From Bacillota bacterium (GTDB taxonomy: Bacteria > Bacillota > Syntrophomonadia > Syntrophomonadales > Syntrophomonadaceae): a stretch of 11,238 nucleotides of DNA. Below the pieces are notes generated by a model, which worked only from the letters and a program-made list of their open reading frames with translations, searched no databases and was not told where the DNA came from. How positions within the stretch are numbered: position 1 is the stretch's first letter; each line of letters starts with the position of its first letter. The stretch lies in assembly GCA_023395515.1 (NCBI GenBank), contig JAEWZB010000113.1, positions 1 to 11,238 of the forward strand, written 5' to 3'. Below are positions 6,887 to 11,238 of the stretch, in pieces. The position numbers and the translations under genes are program-made.

Positions 6887-6912
6887 AAGGGAGGCCAATT
6901 ACCTCCCTTTTT
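6886..6912 (+). terminator. Attenuator terminator upstream of the efflux gene
   Basis: AAAGGGAGG (6886-6894) and CCTCCCTTT (6902-6910) form a perfect nine-bp stem with a seven-base loop, followed by more T residues to 6912. It lies after the leader ORF and 124 bases before the exporter start, so it would stop leader transcripts unless drug-induced stalling refolds the RNA. The remaining spacer to 7035 is AT-rich, with a palindrome TTTACTAGTAAA at 7011-7022 next to the exporter ribosome binding site. Confidence 0.85.
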
Positions 6913-7035
6913 GTATTGCCGAATTTTTGTTGGTGCGCAAAGAAAAATAGGTCATAGATATGCAGTCAATCTTATTTCGTTACTTATAGCCTAGGCAATA
7001 GTTTAGTATATTTACTAGTAAACGGAGGAAGAAAT

Positions 7036-8289
7036 ATGACTACCATAAATCAACCACAACCAGAAATAAATCAAGAAAATAAATGGAAGCGTACTTTTTG
7101 GATAATATGGTCAGGTCAGGCATTTTCTATATTGGGAAGTGCGGCAGTAGGCTTTGCTATTATTTGGTGGCTTACTGTACAGACCGGTTCGGCTATGGTC
7201 TTAGCTATGGCAGCTATGGTGGCGTTTTTACCCCAGGCTATCATTGGGCCCTTTGCTGGGGTATGGATTGACAGGTTAAGCCGTAAAAAGGTAATGATGG
7301 GAGCCGATTTATTTATTGCTTCCGTTACCGCAGTTTTAGGCATAGCTTTTTTAATGGGAACTCCGCCTATGTGGCTTATTTATGCAGTACTTTTTTTAAG
7401 AGGAGTGGGAGCTGCTTTGCACAATCCGGCTATGCAGGCGGCTATGCCCATGTTCGTTCCCGAAAGTGAGTTAGTTAAGGTCGGAGGATGGAGCGGTTTC
7501 ATTCAATCCGGCTCCCTGATGCTGGGGCCGGTTTTAGGGATTTTCCTCATGACCGTTTTTTCCCTTCCGGTAGTTATATTAGTTGATATTTTTGGTGCGA
7601 TAATAGCTGTTACGGCTTTAGCTTTAGTACAAATTCCTGATCCTAAAGTAGACCGGGCTGCTCGGCAGCACATTTTAAGGGAAATGCTGGATGGTCTAAT
7701 AGAAATAAATGAAAATAAGCTGCTTAAAGCTATATGTATTCCGGTTATATTATCTACTTTGCTTTATATGCCTATCAGTGCCTTGTTTCCTTTAATGGTT
7801 AACGGGCACTTTAACGGTACAGGCTGGCATGCCAGCCTGGTAGAATTTTTATTCGCCGGAGGAATGCTCATAGCGGGACTGATTATGGGTATATGGGGGG
7901 GCTTAAAAGATAAGTTTTTAATGATAAACCTGTCTTTGGCAGCTCTGGGACTTATGATTGCCATAGCGGGAATATTGCCGCCTTCGGCTTTTATGGTATT
8001 TGCCTTGTTGTCGGGGTTAATGGGAGTGACCGGAAACTTCTTCAGCATACCGTTTATGGCTTATGTGCAGACCGTTGTGCCCCCCGAATCTTTAGGCCGG
8101 GTTTTCTCCCTGCTCTTAAGTATTATGTCTTTAGCTATGCCCTTAGGCCTCCTGGCTACCGGCCCTATAGCGGAATTAATAGGAGTAGCCAACTGTTTTG
8201 CCCTAGCCGGAAGTTTGATGATAGTGAGCGCAGTTGGAGGATATTTCGGGGTGAAAAGCGTAGAGAGAAAGCTGGAGCGTGAGGGATAA
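7036..8289 (+). CDS. MFS drug exporter, Mef-like macrolide efflux protein
   Basis: This 417-residue, strongly hydrophobic protein has about twelve predicted membrane helices and no cleavable signal. A polar Asn/Gln-rich N terminus (1-22) precedes helix 1 at ~23-45. The MFS motif A loop GPFAGVWIDRLSRKK lies between helices 2 and 3 (~72-86). The order IIWSGQAFS / TGSAMVLAMA / GPFAGVWIDR / RKKVMMGADL closely follows what I recall of Mef(A)-type macrolide pumps, which are about 405 residues and use the proton gradient. GGAGG (7024-7028) lies seven bases before ATG 7036. The upstream leader peptide with Arg-Ile-Arg independently points to macrolides as inducer. The ABC-F gene lies just upstream with its own attenuator, recalling mef/msr(D) pairs although the order is reversed and each gene has its own leader. 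The substrate is inferred, not proven. Confidence 0.85.
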   Translation: MTTINQPQPEINQENKWKRTFWIIWSGQAFSILGSAAVGFAIIWWLTVQTGSAMVLAMAAMVAFLPQAIIGPFAGVWIDRLSRKKVMMGADLFIASVTAVLGIAFLMGTPPMWLIYAVLFLRGVGAALHNPAMQAAMPMFVPESELVKVGGWSGFIQSGSLMLGPVLGIFLMTVFSLPVVILVDIFGAIIAVTALALVQIPDPKVDRAARQHILREMLDGLIEINENKLLKAICIPVILSTLLYMPISALFPLMVNGHFNGTGWHASLVEFLFAGGMLIAGLIMGIWGGLKDKFLMINLSLAALGLMIAIAGILPPSAFMVFALLSGLMGVTGNFFSIPFMAYVQTVVPPESLGRVFSLLLSIMSLAMPLGLLATGPIAELIGVANCFALAGSLMIVSAVGGYFGVKSVERKLEREG

Positions 8290-8314
8290 GTAAGGTGTTA
8301 GGTGTAATGAGTAG

Positions 8315-8333
8315 GGGCGGCCTTGGGCCGCCC
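8315..8333. repeat. REP-like GC-rich hairpin
   Basis: GGGCGGCC (8315-8322) and GGCCGCCC (8326-8333) form a perfect eight-bp stem with loop TTG, preceded by GTAG. Its GC content is far above the surroundings and no T run follows, so it looks more like a dispersed palindromic repeat unit than a normal terminator. It may still protect the 3' end of the exporter mRNA. Confidence 0.5.
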
Positions 8334-8342
8334 AGAAGCTGG

Positions 8343-8389
8343 GAAAAGCCGATGTGAGGAGCGAGGTGTAAGGGGTAAGGCGAAAAAAT
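8343..8389. repeat. GTG/AGG-rich degenerate repeat, copy 1
   Basis: A purine-rich stretch begins GAAAAGCCGATGTGAGGAG and continues with short GAGGTGTAAGG-type units before GCGAAAAAA. Similar text also occurs just before it (8290-8313), at 8771-8801 and at 9104-9146. The stretch has stop codons and no conserved frame. It appears to be noncoding repeat debris. Confidence 0.4.
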
Positions 8390-8451
8390 AAGACCCTGAT
8401 CTACCTCGTGGGAGCTTTAATATAATAAGTAATGGGAAGATAGTAAATATA

Positions 8452-8460
8452 TGCTAAAAT
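8452..8460 (+). promoter_or_regulatory. Extended -10 element upstream of the small hydrophobic peptide gene
   Basis: TGCTAAAAT (8452-8460) matches an extended -10 element (TGn followed by TAAAAT). No clear -35 is seen at the right distance. RNA would begin near 8467. The 5' leader then carries a perfect GGAGGCCTCC palindrome (8478-8487), whose CCTCC could also pair with the G-rich ribosome binding site at 8514-8519. Confidence 0.35.
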
Positions 8461-8524
8461 AAAAACAGCCAGATAGGGGAGGCCTCCAGCTCCATGGTGT
8501 AGATACCGGGAGAGGGGGGATGAC

Positions 8525-8608
8525 ATGAGCTTTATAGAAGTCAGCACATTATTGTTCTTGCTTCTAGCTGTAGCGACATTTGTCCACCAGCTCAATCAAA
8601 GAAAATAG
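8525..8608 (+). CDS. 27-residue single-membrane-helix peptide, candidate type I toxin
   Basis: ATG 8525 is preceded at five bases by AGGGGGG (8513-8519), and the frame ends at TAG 8606-8608. The peptide begins MSFIEVSTLL, continues with an uninterrupted hydrophobic helix (residues ~8-20, rich in Leu, Ala and Val) and ends in the basic tail HQLNQRK. This resembles the short holin-like/TxpA-type toxins of Firmicutes type I toxin-antitoxin systems: a membrane helix, a short charged tail and a strong but sequesterable ribosome binding site. CCTCC at 8483-8487 can pair with that site. A palindrome overlaps the stop codon, and a minus-strand -10 box lies beyond the downstream hairpin, so an antisense RNA antitoxin is possible. 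It could instead be a harmless small membrane peptide. I have no direct family match. Confidence 0.5.
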   Translation: MSFIEVSTLLFLLLAVATFVHQLNQRK

Positions 8609-8727
8609 CTAATACATAATGTATTAGCTTTGAAGTTAGTATACTATAAAATTCACACCAGGAGTTGAAGTAAACTACCCGCTGGTTAGAGAGGTTTCTT
8701 AAGTTAGCAGCTTAAGGAGCCTCTTGT
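8600..8727 (-). ncRNA. Possible antisense RNA overlapping the 3' end of the toxin-like gene
   Basis: On the minus strand a perfect TATAAT (8738-8733) could start an RNA near 8727 that runs toward and overlaps the end of the small peptide transcript, stopping at the palindrome 8607-8629 with its minus-side ATTTTC. This would be the convergent 3'-overlap layout of txpA/RatA. No good -35 is seen, so the call rests on layout alone. Confidence 0.2.
8607..8629. terminator. Perfect 11-bp palindrome at the end of the small peptide gene
   Basis: AGCTAATACAT (8607-8617) and ATGTATTAGCT (8619-8629) are perfect inverted arms around one base and overlap the stop codon. On the plus strand CTTTG follows, a weak T run. 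On the minus strand the stem is followed by ATTTTC, somewhat better as a terminator. It may end an antisense RNA or be a protein-binding dyad. Confidence 0.4.
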
Positions 8728-8731
8728 TTAT
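8690..8731 (+). terminator. Probable intrinsic terminator downstream of the small peptide gene
   Basis: AGAGGTTTCTTAAG (8690-8703) pairs along its full length with CTTAAGGAGCCTCT (8711-8724), including two G-U pairs, around a seven-base loop, then TGTTTATT. This is a good stem with an interrupted T run. A further weak stem, CCAG...CTGG, lies just before it (8658-8685). Confidence 0.6.
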
Positions 8732-8770
8732 TATTATACACAATAAAAAGGATTTTACCACATAAATTCT

Positions 8771-8801
8771 GGAAAAGCGAAACGTGAAGTGTGAAGACTT
8801 G
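8771..8801. repeat. GTG/AAG-rich degenerate repeat, copy 2
   Basis: GGAAAAGCGAAACGTGAAGT and the following GTGAAGACTTG resemble the start of copy 1 (GGAAAAGCC...GTGAGG...). It lies just after the end of the XRE gene and carries no frame. Confidence 0.3.
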
Positions 8802-8803
8802 TT

Positions 8804-9010
8804 TTAATTATTTTCCAGTAAATCATTTATAAAAAGTGCGTCTACTGTAGTATGTAAAACCGAAGCTATTTTAAAAGCTAGTTGTAAAGAAGGGTCATAT
8901 TTATTGTTCTCGATGGCGTTTATGGTTTGTCTGGAGACATTACAAAGTTTAGCTATTTCTTCTTGAGATAAGTTGGCAGATTTCCTAAGTTCTCTAATCC
9001 GATTCTTCAT
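8804..9010 (-). CDS. Small XRE-family helix-turn-helix regulator
   Basis: This 68-residue cytoplasmic protein consists almost entirely of one Cro/C1-type helix-turn-helix: IRELRKSANLSQEEIAKLCN (5-24) followed by VSRQTINAIENNKYDPS (25-41), then the usual closing helices ending in VDALF. It matches the short YozG-like regulators of Firmicutes, which often act with a small membrane protein; none is encoded next to it here. The start at 9010 has GGTGG (minus strand, 9019-9015) four bases before it, a modest ribosome binding site. ATGT/ACAT repeats upstream (9045-9064) may be its own operator. It points toward the toxin-like gene, but the two are separated by the terminator at 8690-8731, so a functional link is speculative. 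Confidence 0.88.
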   Translation of the reverse strand: MKNRIRELRKSANLSQEEIAKLCNVSRQTINAIENNKYDPSLQLAFKIASVLHTTVDALFINDLLENN

Positions 9011-9044
9011 TTAACCACCATATTTCTTTTTCCCCTTTATAAAA

Positions 9045-9064
9045 ATGTAAAGATGTTTTGACAT
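9045..9064. promoter_or_regulatory. Regularly spaced ATGT/ATGT/ACAT boxes upstream of the XRE gene
   Basis: ATGT (9045-9048), ATGT (9053-9056) and ACAT (9061-9064) are spaced by four bases each, 35-55 bases upstream of the XRE start. The last two form an inverted pair. Such a dyad could be an autoregulatory operator, but the units are short and AT-rich. Confidence 0.2.
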
Positions 9065-9103
9065 AAGAACCCAAGTGGGACGATTATTGCCGACATCTAT
9101 TCT

Positions 9104-9166
9104 GGCGGGAAGTGAGGTATGAGGCGTAAGGCGGGGGAAAAATTAAACACTGATTAACACTGATAA
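9104..9166. repeat. GTG/AGG-rich degenerate repeat, copy 3, with ACACTGATTAAC units
   Basis: GGCGGGAAGTGAGGTATGAG with the following GCGTAAGGCGGGGGAAAAA resembles copy 1 (GAGGTGTAAGG...AAGGCGAAAAA). It is followed by a tandem-like AACACTGATTAACACTGATA (9146-9165). No open frame is conserved through it. It probably belongs to a dispersed noncoding family in this genome. Confidence 0.4.
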
Positions 9167-9172
9167 AGGAAG

Positions 9173-9209
9173 AAAAAATGCCCCACCTATAAGGTCTTTA
9201 TAGGTGGGG
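9173..9209 (-). terminator. Strong intrinsic terminator for the surface-protein gene
   Basis: CCCCACCTATAA (9181-9192) and TTATAGGTGGGG (9198-9209) form a perfect 12-bp stem around a five-base loop. Read on the minus strand, the stem is followed by CA and six T (complement of 9178-9173). It lies about 60 bases after the stop of the minus-strand surface-protein gene. Confidence 0.88.
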
Positions 9210-9270
9210 GTGTGTAAGACGGGTGGGATGGAGAGATATCTCCGTTCTACCTATACTCCTTTATTTTGTT

Positions 9271-11238
9271 CTAATAACCTATGCTAGTGAAATACCAAAT
9301 ATCTTTTCCGCTGATACCCTCGTATTCGTTACCGGCTTTATCTATGAAAGCTCCCGGGTCTACTTCAATGTAGTAAGCTTTTTGAGATTCTAATGCCTGG
9401 GGCAGAGTAAAAGTTACCGTTGAGTCTTGCCCAAAGTTATCCTCGATAACAACATTTTCCGCATCTATTACAGCAAACGGCTCACTGACTGATTCATTAT
9501 CCTCCCATATTTTAATATACTTACCCGCTACTTTTTCTACTTGTTCAATAAAGTACATTTCTAAAGTTATGCTAGAAAGCACATCAGTTTCACCAGCAAA
9601 AGGGGCAAATGGATGAGCTGGAGCTAATTCCGGTGCTTCGTTATCATAAATAAACCTTGAGGCACTTAGAACTACGCCCACATCAGTATTAACCTTGAGC
9701 AAAATAATATATTCGTGATCCGTATAGAACCTATCCATAGGTAAATCGAATTCTATACTCCATTCATCTTCAGCTGTCTTAGTGCACTGTAAATCTATCC
9801 AATACTCCTCTGACGAAAAAGACCACTCCTGCTCATATTGTTGCAAGAATCCATAAGAACCATCAGAATTACCTATGATTGCTACTTTAGCCTTATCATC
9901 GGCAAGCTCTGCAGAAGAACTAAACTTGATTTCTTGCAGCTCTTTAATTTTAGTATCATTTTCAGGGTAGTAAATTTGAGCTGCTGATTCACCAATTACA
10001 TAAAATGGTGCTCCGGCAACTGGTTGACCCTGGTTATAAATCATTAGTAGGTAATGACCTGCTGCAAGGTCCGATTCAAGTTTAAAGGTAACAGTTTCAT
10101 CAACTAAAGTTAGATCAGTTATATAAGTAGAAAAATCGTTAAAGGAGGAATAGTCTATTAGTTCGATTTTCTCCGGAAGCTCTTCATAAAAACTAGATAT
10201 CCTTAGATTTAAAGAAGTGTAATCTTCTTCTATCAGCAACACTTGTGAATATTCATCTTTAAGTTGTATTTGGTACAGTACGTATACATCTATTTCTTTA
10301 TTTAATACCTCGTTATTCTGGTTGGCAACTTGGAGGATAAAGCTGCCTTGACCATAATCGTTCATAGATATTATAATTTCAGACAAGCTTGTATCCCAAT
10401 ATACGTTAAACTTGTCTGAGCTATTATCAATTAAGGGAGGTTCTATGAAGCCTTCCAACTTAAACGAAGTAGGGTTCTGCCCTAACAAAATTATCCTATC
10501 TGGTATACCGGTTAGAACATTTTCACCTTCTTCTGGCATATAATCCTTTTGAACTATTTGACTTAAATAAGTTCCCGGACGACTGCGGCTAATACCGATA
10601 TAGCCACCACTTTCCAAGAGATTTAAACCGGAAATAACCGCAGTTCCATCTTCACCGGCAAGATTGGATAAATAATAGTAAACTTCTTCTTCTATATAAA
10701 CTATAACAATAATCCTGTCATTGGGGTCAAGATTTCCTACAATAACCTCATCATTAGCTGCCAGGTTATTACTTATCTCCATATGGAGAGGATTTAATTC
10801 TGGAGCTTGTTCAGCAAAAACTTTAAAAGGTAATACAGTTCTGTTGCTTTCTTGTTTATTTGTACTAGTTCTGGTTAGCCACAAGCTACCTTCCTTAGTT
10901 TCCAGCTCAGCAATCGAAAAGATTAATCTGTCATCACCGTTAGGCACTAGGGTAGAAGTAAATAAGCCAGTTGTGTCAGTTGAATTTTTATAGACTTTTA
11001 CTATGTCCCCAACTTGTAAACCACCTACGGCAATCACCCAAATAATATCTTGCGATTCCTCAGCTACATTAATATGGTTAATATCTATAAAATTAGCGTT
11101 TAACGGTTCAGAAGCCGGGGTGGTAGGTTCATTACTACTGTTTCCTTCACTGCTGCTGGAAGCAGGGGGAGGATTATTAAGGGCTTGTTGCTGTGCCTGC
11201 TGCAAGGCTTGGTTTAAAGCTTGGTTCAGCAAGTTAGC
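9271..11238 (-). CDS. Large secreted or cell-surface protein with C-terminal Big_5 Ig-like domain, C-terminal part
   Basis: The frame is open to the window edge and ends at TAG (9273-9271). A TTG at 11232 is the only nearby start-like codon, lacks a visible ribosome binding site within the window and sits in mid-repeat, so the true start is probably beyond 11238. From the N-terminal side of the fragment: a Gln/Ala/Leu stretch (LNQALNQALQQAQQQALNN), a Pro/Ser/Asn/Thr/Glu linker to about residue 45, several beta-rich segments without a family I recognise, and in the last ~124 residues a Big_5 (SbsA-type) Ig-like domain opening with DNEAPELAPAHPF and closing with IWYFTSIGY. The protein is acidic with one cysteine, typical of Firmicute exported proteins. 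No cell-wall sorting signal follows the domain, so anchoring, if any, would be N-terminal (for example SLH repeats outside the window). The function is unknown. Confidence 0.8.
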   Translation of the reverse strand, partial: ANLLNQALNQALQQAQQQALNNPPPASSSSEGNSSNEPTTPASEPLNANFIDINHINVAEESQDIIWVIAVGGLQVGDIVKVYKNSTDTTGLFTSTLVPNGDDRLIFSIAELETKEGSLWLTRTSTNKQESNRTVLPFKVFAEQAPELNPLHMEISNNLAANDEVIVGNLDPNDRIIVIVYIEEEVYYYLSNLAGEDGTAVISGLNLLESGGYIGISRSRPGTYLSQIVQKDYMPEEGENVLTGIPDRIILLGQNPTSFKLEGFIEPPLIDNSSDKFNVYWDTSLSEIIISMNDYGQGSFILQVANQNNEVLNKEIDVYVLYQIQLKDEYSQVLLIEEDYTSLNLRISSFYEELPEKIELIDYSSFNDFSTYITDLTLVDETVTFKLESDLAAGHYLLMIYNQGQPVAGAPFYVIGESAAQIYYPENDTKIKELQEIKFSSSAELADDKAKVAIIGNSDGSYGFLQQYEQEWSFSSEEYWIDLQCTKTAEDEWSIEFDLPMDRFYTDHEYIILLKVNTDVGVVLSASRFIYDNEAPELAPAHPFAPFAGETDVLSSITLEMYFIEQVEKVAGKYIKIWEDNESVSEPFAVIDAENVVIEDNFGQDSTVTFTLPQALESQKAYYIEVDPGAFIDKAGNEYEGISGKDIWYFTSIGY

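Noticed and set aside
8401..8595. 64-codon minus-strand frame opposite the toxin-like gene
   Set aside because: It has no ribosome binding site I can see and covers promoter, leader and repeat DNA. The plus-strand 27-codon frame has a strong ribosome binding site and a typical peptide.
11230..11232. TTG as the true start of the surface protein
   Set aside because: The frame stays open to the window edge, and the codon is inside a Leu-Asn-Gln-Ala repeat with no signal peptide after it, although an exported protein needs one.
1..11238. CRISPR arrays, tRNA or rRNA genes, insertion sequences
   Set aside because: No regularly spaced direct repeats, cloverleaf-like sequence, rRNA stretch or transposase frame was seen on either strand.

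Overview
The window looks like chromosomal DNA from a moderately AT-rich, spore-former-type Firmicute, most likely an anaerobic Clostridia member. The reasons are strong AGGAGG-type ribosome binding sites, many rho-independent hairpins, an anaerobic old-yellow-enzyme/iron-sulfur reductase, an AcoR-type sigma-54 activator, and an Ig-like (Big_5/SbsA) surface protein. No marker in the sequence fixes the genus.

Left part (1-4460): the C-terminal end of a universal stress protein is followed on the same strand by a 639-residue FMN/4Fe-4S/FAD reductase of the 2-enoate / 2,4-dienoyl-CoA reductase family. Facing it tail to tail is a complete GAF-PAS-AAA+-HTH sigma-54 activator. Its target may be the stress-protein/reductase operon, but no -24/-12 promoter is visible inside the window, so this link is inference.

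Centre (4600-8289): two ribosome-antibiotic resistance genes follow one another, each with its own leader. The first is a soluble ABC-F protein (576 aa) of the antibiotic-resistance type. The second is a 12-helix MFS exporter resembling Mef macrolide efflux pumps (417 aa). Each gene is preceded by a promoter, a very short leader ORF with a good ribosome binding site (MRKQILA for the ABC-F gene; MASIRIRCNAFCF for the exporter), a chain of RNA hairpins, and an intrinsic terminator before the real gene. This is the arrangement of drug-sensing transcriptional attenuators. The exporter leader carries an Arg-Ile-Arg motif at residues 5-7, closely matching the Arg-Leu-Arg macrolide-stalling site of known Mef and ErmD leader peptides. 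This is the most interesting part of the window.

Right part (8290-9270): a repeat-rich spacer contains a REP-like GC hairpin, degenerate GTG/AGG-rich copies, a 27-residue single-helix peptide that looks like a type I toxin with a possible antisense RNA, and a small XRE-family repressor gene on the minus strand.

End (9271-11238): the C-terminal part of a large secreted or surface protein on the minus strand, ending in a Big_5 Ig-like domain and followed by a strong terminator. Its start lies outside the window.
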